Shown piece by piece: positions 47,002 to 58,747 of a stretch of 64,000 nt of DNA; the first letter of the stretch is position 1; every line of letters begins with the position of its first letter. Below the pieces are notes generated by a model. It worked only from the letters and a program-made list of their open reading frames with translations, was not told the origin of the DNA and did no database searches. The position numbers were made by a program, and so were the translations under genes. The DNA comes from Rehmannia glutinosa (taxonomy: Eukaryota > Streptophyta > Magnoliopsida > Lamiales > Orobanchaceae), in contig CM071930.1 in NCBI GenBank assembly GCA_016081115.2, forward strand, positions 31,883,641 to 31,947,640, in the 5' to 3' direction.

Positions 47002-47598
47002 AGGGGAAGCAATGTGCTTCCCATGCAGAATAGAAACACTTTTTCAACAACAATAAAACAACTTTGAAACAATTATCTAAATGATTGCATGCAATTTTTT
47101 GAGATCCAGACATTTTGATGTGTAGATTTTCATGACAATCAAATTTTTTAGGATGTTGTATTAAATTTCGAACAAAATAAGCATTTTATAATATTGAATC
47201 ACTCATTTTGATCAAATTCTCTATTCGCAAATTTGTGGTACAATCTCAATTTCATCTGATGTATATATATATATGTTCAATTATGATTTTGCATGTGAAA
47301 ATAGATGCGCAGTGATGTAAACAATATTTTTTTCAGAATAACTAAGCATTGTTTTTCGAGATTAGTGTTTGCTACCTTGTTTTTTGTCCTGCTTTCTTCT
47401 TTGTTTTACTAATTTGCAGTTCAATTCTTCTTCCTTTGCTCGTACAGTCGTGCTGTTTGTTCTTCTCCTTCGCACAATGTTTGCGCACTTATTTCCCGCT
47501 GCTGCGTTTGGATCTGCAAATTTGTTTTGGTGGTTGTTTTTATATGCAACGTATTGTATGGGAATGTGTTGGCTTTGAGTGTTTTTGGGTTAAAACTC

Positions 47599-47650
47599 AA
47601 TATTTTGCAGGTACCGGTCATAAATAAGTGGGCATTTGTGTCATTTTCCC
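47599..47650 (-). repeat. Right terminal inverted repeat of the MULE
   Basis: Pairs imperfectly with 31343-31392; the outer base abuts the 9-bp duplication ATGAATTAA. Confidence 0.8.
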
Positions 47651-47659
47651 ATGAATTAA

Positions 47660-47854
47660 TTCACTTACAGATAATAGGAAGGACCTTTTTATACCTGGGA
47701 GATGGGCCCCGTGGGCCACGTAGGAGAATTTGGCCTATGGGCTTGCTAGTCCATGTAGGAGGAAACGGCAGGTTGGGCAAAACCGGACTCCTTTGGGCCG
47801 GTTTAATTATTAAGAGCCCATTATACAATTAATATTAAATAAACATATATAAAA
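47660..47854 (-). repeat. Tat-like gypsy LTR, piece 2 of 3 (promoter part)
   Basis: On the minus strand it contains TATAAAAAGG (47684-47694) followed by the region in which the MULE inserted. Its distal edge is contiguous with 49487-49531 after removal of the solo LTR and one TAAAA. Confidence 0.55.
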
Positions 47855-49481
47855 TGTAATATCCCGTATTTTTCAATTATTATTATATAAATTATAATTT
47901 TATTTATAAGATAATAATATTTATAATTCAGTCATTATCCATTTACAATCCAGATTTTTATTAAACCCTATTAAGATAGAATTTCACTCGTATTAGATTT
48001 AGAAAAAAATCAGATTTATCTTATCATTAACAAACCCTACTTATCTTCAAACTCCATAAAATCATCCTATAAATACAAATTCTTTCAGTAGACCCTAATT
48101 TCATAATTTGGTGCAAAAATTTCAATTAGGTTTTCTAACCTTAAATTGTATCTAATTAGATTTTTAATTTAAAAATCAGAATATATGATATTTAATTAGT
48201 CATTTTTAATGAAATTTCAGTTATGGGTTTGAAAAGTTCCTAGCTTAACGATAGTAGGTGAAAAGATATCAGATTATGAATACCTAATGTAAAACGTAAT
48301 TCTTATTAAATCTTCATCAAAGATATACCATTATAAATACTAGTTTTTCCCTTACATTTTTACAAAATACTTTCTGCTAGAATCAGTTGCACTTTATAAA
48401 TTTCAGAAGGAAAAAAAAGAGAAAAGAAGAAAGTGAACAGACGGGCAAACGTTTCTAAGGATAATGGAGACTTTGAGGATAACCCACTTTTTCAAAAATT
48501 TCAGAATGACCCCTCCAAATTTCTAATTGTCTACAAGTCAACTATTGACTCATTATTTGAATGAGTTGACCAAACCTTTGATCAACCATTTGATCCAATA
48601 TTCAAGCCAAACCCGGAAATGAGGAACATAATTTATCACATCTTTTTACATTCTCTGCACAAGATATCTGCAATTATTTTAAGGTGGTGATATTTCTATT
48701 CACTTATTGTTTGTCATTATTAAATGCTTCGTGTATGTTTATTCGTTTATGTGCAATGTGAAAGGAAATCAAGTTAGCTAGGGGCCATAAGAAGGTTGGG
48801 GATCAAAATTATCCTCGGGGTGAACCTACAGTGCTATATTAGTCTTGGGGCTGTAAGAAGGTCCGGGATCAAAAGTATCCTCGGGGTGTACCCGCAGTTC
48901 TATAGAGTAAGGAGTCAGAGTAAATTACATGTTGAATATTTATGACTATGCCTATTGATGTATTTAATTATGACAAACGTGTCCCCACGGAGCGAGTTGA
49001 AAGCTCACCCCATATTTATTAACAATTTTCATGTTGAGGAGCCCGAGCGAGGATTGGAGGCGGTGGATGTGAAATAATAAATTTTAGTTAATTTGATTTT
49101 TAGAAATATATTATTATTATCAATGCTTTTGAATTTTCTATTGAATACTAGTATTTTATGTTTAAAAGTTGTGTTTGGAATCAAAGTACTTTGTTTACTT
49201 GAATCCAAATCTTAATTTAAGGCTATGTTTCATAAAATACTTTCTTTTATTAAATGAGATGGGATTTTAGAAATTTTGAGCCGCTACAAGTTGTGCTACG
49301 AATTTTTGTAATTAAACCATGTTTTACAAAATCAGAGTGGCGCAACGGAAGTGTGATGAATTATTTGGGTTATTAATAAAATGGTTCCTCTTACTTTTGA
49401 GATACGTCTTATTCGTTCACTTTATATACACTTTCTTATTAGATTAAGCTACTTATATGTTTTGAAAACTGCGGCGTTACA
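47855..49481 (+). repeat. Solo LTR with target duplication
   Basis: Starts TGTAATATCCCG and ends GGCGTTACA; 1627 bp. It is flanked by the exact duplication TAAAA (47850-47854 and 49482-49486). There is no internal region, so it formed by LTR-LTR recombination. The TGTAAtATCCC start and size fit a gypsy element of the chromovirus type, but lineage cannot be fixed without a coding region. Orientation is given by the TG start and is symmetrical in principle. Confidence 0.85.
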
Positions 49482-49486
49482 TAAAA

Positions 49487-49531
49487 TGAACTACATATTT
49501 AAATTAGGAAACACCATTTTTGTCTCCAACA
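49487..49531 (-). repeat. Tat-like gypsy LTR, piece 3 of 3 (proximal end) with adjacent purine tract
   Basis: The minus strand reads TGTTGGAGACAAAAATGG at the LTR start, preceded by the purine tract GAGCTGGGGGGTTA (49532-49545). This fixes the element as minus strand, with its interior to the right. Confidence 0.6.
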
Positions 49532-49545
49532 TAACCCCCCAGCTC

Positions 49546-50030
49546 CGATGCTGTTGAGGGATGAAGCAGTGTGGGAGCTAATCCGTGTAGAAATATCTAG
49601 CTTGTCTTGTAGTATATCTTGTCTTGTCTTTGGAGAATCTTTGACCATTTTTTGCACAAGGACACTTTGGAGTGAAAGCTTGTGACCATGTCTTTCAAAG
49701 GTAAATTCTCTCTTTTTACCTCTAAACTTTTGAAATTTTTTGCTTTGTAGAAAACTTAGGAAATTTCTTACAAGTGAGCGGTGAGGTGAGACTTGAGGTG
49801 AGAGTTGATGAAGAGGTGGAGTGCATCGTGCGGAGAGAGATAGATGAGAGCCATAGAGAGTGCCCCAGGGCGCCTCCGCGGAGCGGTCAAGGGCGCCCCT
49901 TAGCGCCCTCCCTAGGCGGCCACAAGGGCGCGCCCTCCCCGGCGGAGAAGGGCACCCCCGGGGGACATCCTGAGCCCCCCGGTCCGTATTCTTTCCCATT
50001 TTTCCCCGTCTTCCCCCGAGTTTTTGTATG
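49546..50030. other. Tat-like noncoding region with a GC-rich palindromic block
   Basis: 49855-49990 is rich in GGGCGCC/GGCGCCC units, similar in style to the Athila-like LTR block but not alignable with it. Open frames across it on both strands are compositional. Confidence 0.5.
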
Positions 50031-51862
50031 TTTCGAGCCACGTCTCGGATTCTGATACTTCTTCCATTCCGCTTGGAGGCCGAGTTGTTACCTGCGTTTT
50101 GTTTCTAGTTCAGTTATTCCATGTCCACGTTTCTCCATAGAGTTTGATATTCCTCCCCTTGATCCAGACTTGTGTTTTGATGGTGATGGTGAGGTAGAGC
50201 TTGAGCCGGCTTCGAGCTTAAGTGATGAGTCTTCTAAGGAGAAGTCCGAAAGAGATAGTCCTGAAGAGGTCCGCCCCAGCAAGTATCAGCATAAGCCTTC
50301 TCCAGGGAGTCGAGCAGTTGTCCGGGGAGAGTTAGCCAGTCGAGTGACTTCCAATTGTCTTTGTAGGCTACATGAGCAGCTTGAACTTCCTTCGACTTTT
50401 GTGATGTTAGCCCCGGGTTTGGGCAACAAGCTCACTCATCCACCCGAGGGCTTCATCACAATATACATTTTGAGCTTCTTAGATGGCTTTGTGCTTCCTC
50501 CAAATGCTTTCCTCATCTTGATCCTTAGGTCGGTGGGAGCATGTGTTGGTCAGTTTATTCCTCAGGCCTATGCATGTATCCGAGGTTATCAACATGCTAT
50601 GCAAATGAGTTGGACTTGATTTCGATCGTAGAGCGGACTTCATTTCTTGTTCTATGCCCGGAAGTCTCTGGGTGACACCTTCTTCCACTTCTTCCCATGC
50701 CCTCAGTGCAAGTTTATTGATGGATTTCCTTCTCCTGCTGGGCTGTGGAATGATGATTTCTTCTATGTGAGGGATTATGGTTGGGAGATTCCTCATGTGT
50801 GGGTTTCTGAGGTTAAGACTGCCCGAGGTGCTCCCGCTTCCCGGAAGGAGATGGCGGAAGCTTATTGGTCTCTGGACTTGTTTACAAATCTTCTGAATGT
50901 TAAGGAGTTCATGGGTATCCCACCTTGCTTTACTTCTTTATGTTGCTTCCCACCTTACTTGCATATTTTGACCGCTTCCTTTTCTGAAATTACTTCTGCT
51001 TGTTTTTTGGGTAAGGAGAGTTACAACATTGCGGAGTTGATGGCCTTTAAGAGGAAGGAGAAGGAGAAGGCCAAGGGGAAGTCTACTACTGGCGGGAGCT
51101 CGAGTGTCCCACCTCGAAGTGATAAGCCGCGCTTTTCTCCCCAGGAGAGTGAGAGGCGCCCTTACTGCTAGGAGGGTGTTAGGCACCCTGACTCATGCTC
51201 CAATGACCGTGCTAATGTCGCTCGGCTTCTCGTCCTTCTGCAGGCTCTTCGGGAGGGAAGAGGCCGAGAATGGAGCCCGGAGTCGCTACTTCTGAGAGTG
51301 TTGGTCCTTGAGCTCTCTTCTCCGGTGGAGTGAATCATAGCGAAGGGATCTAGTCCCATTGGGACTACACTGATTCTGGCTTGGGCTATGCCAGTACCCG
51401 AGGGCTCTATCGGTTGATGACTAGTCCTGCCTTGGGTCTTTGTCCTTCAAGGACATTGAGACTCACCTTTGCAAGGACATTGCTCGGGTGAGTTTCCTTA
51501 GTTTCTTTGCATTTCCATCCTTCATGCTTTGTCTCTTCACTTGGCTAAGACTTTTACAAATTATGTTTAGGTCCTTAACCACGCCGCAACTTCGAACCAT
51601 TAAAGCTAGGTGACTGAGGCGGAGAACCGTCAGCTTCGAGATAAGATGAAGAGCTTGATGGATGATGCGGCCTAGCATAGTGGCAAGATGTTTGAGTTGT
51701 CGAATGAGCTTGAGTGGGCGAAGGCTCAACTCGACCACGAGTCAAAGACGGGCGATATCTTTCTCCGCTCGATTGAGTATTATAGAGCTTCTCCAAAGTA
51801 TCGCTCCGAGTTGTTGTCAGAGTCTTCTGTCTTTTTTGAAAGAGTTGTTTGCCATTGCCAGA
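50031..51862 (+). pseudogene. Antisense extra ORF of the Tat-like element (PF04195-like), broken
   Basis: On the plus strand, antisense to the element. Pieces: VSDSDTSSIPLGGRVVTC at about 50040-50100; 50170-50619 with an acidic serine-rich start and HPPEGFITIYILSFLDGFVLPPNAFL...GQFIPQAYACIRG; 50647-51171 with KSLGDTFFHFFPCPQ, GLWNDDFFYVRDYGW and ending in a basic linker; and a coiled coil at about 51600-51862 (NELEWAKAQLDHESKTGD). The pattern matches the plant protein family annotated as putative gypsy type transposon (PF04195). Extra ORFs in antisense near the 3' LTR are known from the Tat lineage. Several frameshifts and stops; truncated by the copia LTR at 51863. Function unknown. Confidence 0.65.
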
Positions 51863-53325
51863 TGTTGGGAAATTTATGTAATAGATTTTGATGACACCAT
51901 ATAAAACTTAGATTAGGAAGTTGGCACCCCAATTCTACTGTAAATCAACTTGTAATAGATAGGGTTCTATTAGCTGAGTGGAAGCAACCAAGTTGAAGAA
52001 TGCAAGAGTCGACTGAAGACCAAGATGAAGACTCTGTTGTGTGGCAGCTGAGTGAAGTGAAGTCAAGTATCAGTCAAGTGTCTCAGTCAGTAGATGGACA
52101 ACTGAGTCACTCTCAGATAAGTGGAGTTGACTGACTAATGGGTAATGCAGCAAAAAGGATCCTAGAAACTGAAGAGATCCGTTGTGAAAGCAAAGTCTAT
52201 GTTTGCTAAAAGTAGGTATGTGTCAGACTGCCATCCTCAAAACTGTTTTGCTGAAAGAATGCAAAAAGCAAGGAACCAATGGGATGTCCCTAGAAACCTA
52301 CAGAGATTCAGTAAAGGTTGCAGTGTATTTATTCGAAGATCAGTCTACATCAATATTACTGCAAGACAAGACAAGCCAACGACCTCAAAGTATAGTTTGA
52401 AAAATACATCTATCTCTTCAATGGATATATTTTTCAAACAAGCACTATAAAAGGCTGAGGAATTCATTTGAGAGAAGGTTACTAAGACTTATGCAATTTG
52501 AGACACACAAGAGAAATGAAGCAATTTGAGAATAATACTCTCGAGCATTCAATACTATCCTCAAGCCTACAACTCGAAGGAAATCGATCCAACACACTCA
52601 ATGAAGGAAAGACAACTCAAACTGTTGATGAGGAAATCTTGTTTAAAGTCAAGGGGTCTACACATCTAAGGTTGAGGGAAGTGTAGTGAGGTTCCAGTTC
52701 GAACCAGAAACTTTGGACTTGTTGGAGGGCTGTGTGAACAAATCCAAGAGTCTGAAGGAGCTGAAGTAGCAGGACAACCGTCTTGTGAAGAAGCTGAGTC
52801 CTAGGAGAAACCAGCTGTGTGATCAATGCTGTCTCAGACTGTCATCCTTTTGTAACAAAGTCAACGTTACTTAGTAGATTACCTCCAGGGGTTGGAGAAA
52901 AGTCGATTAGAGGAATTACCCAATCTTCGAACCACTATAAAATTGTTCTGTGTCTTTTACATTCAACATTTTACTTTCTTGCATATCTAATCTGCTGTTT
53001 GTTGTATTTGCTATGTCAACTGATAATAACTTAATCTAAAACAAGTGTTGAAAAACATATTTCTATCAAAGGGTGAAATTCTTCCACTGTCAACCAAGTC
53101 TACTGAATTTTCTAAAGAGTTAACTAAATCAGCTGAGTTATCTTATCAATAGCTCAGTCGAGTCTGTTGAGTGGTTAACTCTACTGTGAAGGTAAACTAA
53201 GCTGTCCACCAAGGACCCAGCTGACTTGTGACTAAACTCTGACTTTAAAAGACTAAATCTAAAATTTGGTAAAGTCTATTTAACCCCCCTTCTAGACTTT
53301 ACTTTATCACCCTTTGGGATCTACA
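51863..53325 (+). repeat. Copia copy A: 5' LTR
   Basis: 1463 bp, TGTTGGGAAATTTATG...GATCTACA. TATA box TATAAAAG at 52446-52453. Followed directly by the initiator tRNA-Met primer site AGTGGTATCAGAGC (53326-53339). Confidence 0.88.
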
Positions 53326-53339
53326 AGTGGTATCAGAGC
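53326..53339 (+). other. Primer binding site of copia copy A
   Basis: AGTGGTATCAGAGC, an exact initiator tRNA-Met type site. Confidence 0.85.
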
Positions 53340-53448
53340 GGTTGGTTCATTGAGCCTTCCGCACTGGTTACTTAACTAGATCTTAATCTTTTTCAAAAGA
53401 CACAACACTTGCTGTTTTAAAATTTTCTTTCAAAAACAAGTTATTATC

Positions 53449-55909
53449 ATGGAAGAAAATCTAACTCGCATTCCTATGTTTACTGTCGACGAATGATGAT
53501 TGGAAGATACACATGCATGCACATCTTTCAGCCTTACACGATGAAATGTGGTTTGTCATTGAGGATGGGCCACTGCAAATAATGAAAGTGAAAACAACTG
53601 TTAGGGCTCCTATTGCTGCATCCGTGGCCGAGGAGAAAGCTGCTGCCGCATGGGAGAGCTTGTCCCAGTTGTGGGCTTTGCACCAAGACCAGCCATGGTC
53701 GAGAAGCCTCGATGCGAGTGGACAAACGAGGATCGAAAGAGATACAACTTTAATAATATTGCCAATGACATTTTGTATAAATCTCTCGATAAAGCCATGT
53801 TCAACAAAGTGAAATCATGTAGAACAACTAAAGAAATTTGGGAAAAACTGACTTTAATTTGTGAAGGATCTGATCAAATTTAAGAAAATAAATTAACTGT
53901 TGTTGTACAGAAATTCAAAAACTTTAAAATGCTTGCAGGTAAAACTCTGGATCAGCTAAATACCAGATTCATGGAGATTACAAACGAGCTCACAACTCTT
54001 GGCAAATAATACACTCAGAAAGAAATGTACATGAAGATACTGAGGTCACTCCCAGCTGAGTGGGAAATGAAGGTGATGGCTCTGAGACACTCCATGGACT
54101 TAACAAGAACATCCAACCATGAGCTATTCTCAGATTTGAAAGCTTAGGAATTCAAGCTCCGAAGGAAAGACCAAGAAGAGACGGCTGTACCAAAGCAACT
54201 GCACTCATGGCTGGAGAATCCAAAAGAGCTGAATCCAAGGAAGCCATTGACAAAGAGGAGATTGCCTTTATGGTGGAGATTCAACAAGTTCTTTAATAAG
54301 AACTACAAAGGGAATAAGGGTGAATCATCCAGGAGACACTCAACACCTTCTAAAGTAAGGAAAAACAGACTACCCAAGAGAGCTGACCATTAGAGGACTG
54401 AATATCAAAGAGCTGATAATCAGGGAGCTGACAGAGCTGATTTCCAGAAAGCTGAGAACTTGTGTTGGAATTGCAGACAACCAGGACATTTTGCTGTTGA
54501 TTGTCCCTATCCACCAGTCAACAAGTATATGAATGAGGAGTAAAGAAAAATCTTCAAAGAAAGGAGACAAGAAAAGAAGAAAGCCATGTTGGTCAAACTG
54601 AAACCGACACAAACTGCCCAAGTGCAAAGAAACCAGTGAGTCGACAAAGAGTGAGGCTGACTACTCCTCAGATACTCAAGAAGAGGCACTGATATGCCTC
54701 ATGGCCAAAGAACAAGATGCCAAAGAATAGGAAGATGAGGTACATTCTGACTCATCTCATTCTAATTCTGATGATAGTGATAGTGACACAAAGCCCACAG
54801 ATCTATATGATTCTATTGGAAAAATGATGAAAGATTTTAAGCACATAAAATCCTCACACACATTTTTAAATGAGAAAAACAACCAACTCAAAAGGCAAAA
54901 CTCACAGTTGACTAAGGAGCTGAGTACTCTAAGTCACATAGCTGATGAGAATAGTGAGCTAAAGACTGAGATAGCTAAGATCAAAGCAGACTTAGCTGAA
55001 ACAGAAAAGAGGAAAAAAGATTTTAAAACTGTGATTGCATCACTTACCGAGATATCTAAATCATCGGATGAATTGATAATGATACAGAAAGAAAGTGGAG
55101 ATAAAACAGGCATATGATTCAATTCCTTTATGCATGCTCGAACTCCAAGAGTGGTTTTGGAGAAAGGATCCTCAAGTAATGGGGGAGTCTAAAAACCCAA
55201 AGCACCATATGTTGCACCCACTCACACTCACAATTACAAACATGATGGCCTAGGATATAAAGGCAAAGGGAAAAAACCAATAGAGTATGCTGACATGAGA
55301 GCTGAAACAAAATTCAGAAGAGTCCATCAGCAGACTCCAAACAAAAAGTATTCTGTGAAAGAAAAACAGAACTACCAAAAGCCCCAGAGGTTTCAACAAA
55401 GAAAGCCATATGATGGGAATGTAGAAGTTATCCCCGCCAAGCTGATTGGAACAACCAAATGAGATATCAACCAAGTCCAAAAGGATACAAGCCCAAGTGA
55501 TAAAGATATCAGACTCAATATAGGTCATTCCCTAGGCAAAGGAACCATTATCAGCACACATATGCACCCAAGAACAATGCCCAAAATGCACAAAAGTTTA
55601 ATTACGTTCCTAAGAAAGCAAATGCACAAGCTCACACATAGGCATACAGATAAAAGAGACAACTGTATAAGCTTAAATCTTCCAAGCAATTTGCAAATAT
55701 TCACTATGATTATGGAACGGATAGGTGGCAACCTCTTAGAGTCAGATCATTTGGCTATAGGTCGGTTGGATCACCTTATAGTGCTAACCCCTCAAGACCC
55801 ATACATGTTTGGGTACCTAAAAACTGATTTTCTTGATGTAGGTTCAAGGAACAACTGAGTGCCAAGGAACCTGGTACATGGATAGTGGCTGTTCCAGGCA
55901 TATGACAGG
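53449..55909 (+). pseudogene. Copia copy A: gag and start of protease, broken
   Basis: The ATG at 53449 (MEENLTRIPMFTVDE) is followed at once by a stop through a small deletion. Gag continues in pieces: HLSALHDEMWFVIEDGPLQI, CEWTNEDRKRYNFNN, MFNKVKSCRTTKEIWEKLTL and LGKxYTQKEMYMKILRSLPA. A CCHC knuckle CWNCRQPGHFAVDC lies near 54470-54520, and a coiled coil at 54824-55117 (MMKDFKHIKSSHTFLNEKNN onward). The protease active site YMDSGCSRHMTG is reached at about 55875-55908, where the Tat-like fragment interrupts. At least five stops or frameshifts precede it. Everything after the protease start is missing. Confidence 0.8.
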
Positions 55910-56674
55910 TGATCCGGACCTCATTGGGCATGAACAGGCCTCTCCGGATAGACCTGCCAATAGACGGATCTTTTAAGTAAAGAATAAGGCCAAGGTAATC
56001 AGGCCAACGAGATCAGGAATTGGAGAGCACTTCCAGAGGGCCTGAGGAGATAGACAGACCTACCAGGGGAAAGACCTGATTGCGTATTTAATGACCAATT
56101 CGACTTGATGTGACGTAAAAGCTTGGAGTAATTCCTAAATAAGGATAAACGGCAGTAGGTGTGGCCATTGATGAGACATAAAGGCAGATGGCAGCTTGAC
56201 CGAGGAAGGGTATTTAATGCGAAAGACATTCCCTGACCTTATCATTAATGGGACCGGATATATATGCTTGAAAGGGGGCGGGTCAAAGGCAATACCTGCC
56301 ACGAAGTAAGTGTGTACAGAGGATAACCTGCTGGAAGTGACCCCTGAGGAGGGAAGACTTGTCAGCGAGTAACTTTTATGGACTTTTAGAGGAGACTGGT
56401 TAGAGACCAATTAGAAGATGACATGTGGAGCCCCTCCGGGAGAGGGGGGAAGAGCCATAATGTAGGTATAAAAGGGGCATCTCATGCATGAGAGAAAGGT
56501 TACATTTTCATACTGTATTTTTCACTATATTAATATATACTTGTTAATCCAATATTCCAATTCTAACTTTAGCATCGGAGTGCCGACGCTGGAAAACCCT
56601 CCGGTTTAGGCTTTGGAGTGCAGCAAGAAGCGGAAATTGGGTCCTTGATACTCCAGCTCATCCTGGACAGATCA
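55910..56674 (+). repeat. 5' LTR of the Tat-like fragment
   Basis: Ends are short inverted repeats TGATC/GATCA. GTATAAAAGGGGC at about 56466 and CATCGGAGTGCCGACGC near 56573 are typical Tat LTR landmarks. Confidence 0.8.
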
Positions 56675-56710
56675 AGTGGCACCGTCCGTGGGAAAATATG
56701 AGTTCAAGGC

Positions 56711-57339
56711 GTGAGTATGAGTGGATCTGGATTGAGGGGTAAGGAAGCTATGGTTACCCCAAAGGGAGGGGTGCAAACATCTGCTAATCTAGAGGGTACG
56801 TCGGAAGGGTCTTTGCTCAATGTCGCTGGTATCACTCTGGGGACTTTCATGGACCGATTGCCAAGGGTAAACTTGAATGAGGAGTTCACTGGAGAAACAC
56901 AGCATTTCACGAGGGGTTAGCTAGCAAGCCTAATATCTAGCACCATGTCAGAGGTTAGGGCGCTGGGAGATAAGCCAGGTTGTCCGTTGAGGGAGCCACT
57001 TAATTGCCCGAAGGAGGTGGTCCCTTATGGGGAGGAAGTTGTGCAGGAGGATGTGATGGCAGAAAAATGGGAAGAAATGCTCATTGACTTATGAATATAA
57101 TGGGACGACCGACCCATGGGAGCATTTGTGTAGATTTGAGAATTCGGCCCTCTTGCACAGGTATTCAGACGGAGTGAAGTGCCAAGTGTTTCTTACTACT
57201 TTATCTCAGTCAGCTCAACAATGGCTTAGCCAGTTTGGAGAGTTTAGTTCAGCCTTTTTGCATCAGTTCACGAACTTGAGGAAGCACCTAAAGACATCTT
57301 TGACACTTTTCAGAGTCAAACAGTCAGAGGGATAACCTT
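56711..57339 (+). pseudogene. Tat-like gag, partial
   Basis: 56711-56920 is a variable N-terminus (MSMSGSGLRGKEAMVTPKGG). After stops and frame changes, 57084-57335 gives the gag core: YNGTTDPWEHLCRFENSALL, CQVFLTTLSQSAQQWLSQF and FTNLRKHLKTSLTLFRVKQ. This is the usual YDGTTDPxxHL retrotransposon gag pattern of Tat elements. Cut by copia copy B. Confidence 0.75.
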
Positions 57340-58747
57340 TGTTAGGAAAATTTATGTTTAGATTTTGATGATACCATGTAAAACTTAGAATAGGAAGTTG
57401 GTACCCCATTTTATGTGTAATTTAACTTGCAATAGATACGACTGAATAAGTTGAGTTGGAGTCAGCTAAGTTTAAGATTACTAGAGTCGACTAAAGTCTG
57501 AAGAGAAGACCCAACTGTGTGTCAGCTGTATGAAGCCAAGAGAAGGTTCAGTCAAGTGACAGAAAAGCTACCTCAGTCAGCCGACTGACAGCTAAGTCAT
57601 TCCAAAATGATTAGAATCAAATGTCAAAGGGGTATGCAACAAACAAGAGTTGAAGAAAGCTGAAAGAGATCCATTGTCAACAAAAGTCAAGGTTTTTTGC
57701 CGCCTTATGTGTCAAAGCCGCCAAAGAATAAAAACTTTTTTTTTGAAAAGAGTGTAAAAAGCAAGGAACCAATGGGATGTACCTGAAAACCTGCAGAGAC
57801 TAAGGAAAGGCTGCAAAGCATTGAATTTATGGTACGTCCTCATTAATGCTGCAAGATAAGACAAGCCAACAACCTATGAGTGAGATTTGAAATGTATGTC
57901 TATCTCTTCAACGAGCATAATTTCGAATCTGCACTATAAAAGGCTAAGGAAGCAAGTGAGAGAAAGTTACAAATTTTATAAGATTATCAAGCATTCAAGC
58001 AAGCAAAAACCTACAAATACTCTCAAGCTTTCAAAGATATCCTCAAGCCAAAATTCGAAGGAACACAATCCAACACATTCAGTGAAGGAAAGATTACTTC
58101 AAGTCCAAACCAGAAGCATTGGACTCGTTGGAAGGCTGTGTGATCAAATCCAACAGTTCAAAGGAGCTGAAGTAGCAAGACAATGTTTTGTGAAGAAGCT
58201 GAGTCCTAGGAGCGACTAATTTGTGTGATCAAGGAATCGGATCAAGAATCGCTTTGTAACCAAGATCTTGTTACTTAGTGGATTCTTGTAGGAGTTGGAG
58301 AAGAGTGGATTAGAGGAATTACCCCATCCTCGAACCACTATAAAAATTGCTTGTGCCTTATTTACTTACATCATTTTCATTTCTTGCATATCTTTTATAT
58401 CTGGTGTTAAGTTATAATTACTGAACTCAAATGATAATAACTATTGCTAAAACAAGTGTTGTAAAACAGGTTTAAAACAACAAGGGTGAAAAGTCTTCCG
58501 CTAAACAAAAACCAAATCAACTGTTATTTTAAGTGTTAGCTAATACCAACTGAGTTATACTATCAACAGCTCAGTCGAGTCTTTTGAGTGGGTAACTTTG
58601 CTGAGTAAGCCAACCTAGCTGTCTCTCAAGGACTAAGCTGATTTGTGTAAAACCTCTGAATATATTTAAAAGGACTAAATCGAAAATTTGGTAAGGTTTA
58701 TTTAACCCACTCTTCTAAACCTTACTACTCACCCGTTGGGACCTACA
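57340..58747 (+). repeat. Copia copy B: LTR
   Basis: 1408 bp, TGTTAGGAAAATTTATG...GACCTACA. TATA box TATAAAAG at 57935-57942. It has a short deletion at about 58098 relative to copies A and C. The following primer site is altered (AGAGGTATCACAGC). Confidence 0.85.

Larger units (their letters stand above)
31343..47650. mobile_element. Mutator-like element (MULE) carrying a Ulp1-like gene and a MURA-type transposase
   Basis: Flanked by an exact 9-bp duplication ATGAATTAA (31334-31342 and 47651-47659), as expected of Mutator. The ends are imperfect terminal inverted repeats. The left starts GGGGAAATTACACAAAAT and the right, reversed, GGGAAAATGACACAAATG, alignable for about 50 bp with small gaps. 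It spans 16.3 kb, of which 8.5 kb is a nested Sirevirus. It holds two convergent degenerate genes: Ulp1-like on the plus strand and transposase on the minus strand. This gene pair is known from plant MULEs of the Kaonashi (KI) type. Confidence 0.9.
55910..57339 (+). mobile_element. 5' fragment of a Tat-like gypsy element
   Basis: LTR 55910-56674 (TGATCCGG...AGATCA, 765 bp) with TATA box 56467-56474, then a primer site TGGCACCGTCCGTGGGA (56677-56693) and part of gag. It ends abruptly at the copia copy B LTR (57340). No 3' half was found in the window. Confidence 0.8.

Noticed and set aside
45037..47627. Small frames opposite the MULE transposase and across the right terminal repeat
   Set aside because: Shadows of the transposase gene or T-rich sequence near the MULE end.
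49499..50055. Long frames on both strands around the GC-rich block at 49.9 kb
   Set aside because: No domain and strong GC bias; the region lies between the Tat-like purine tract and the antisense ORF.
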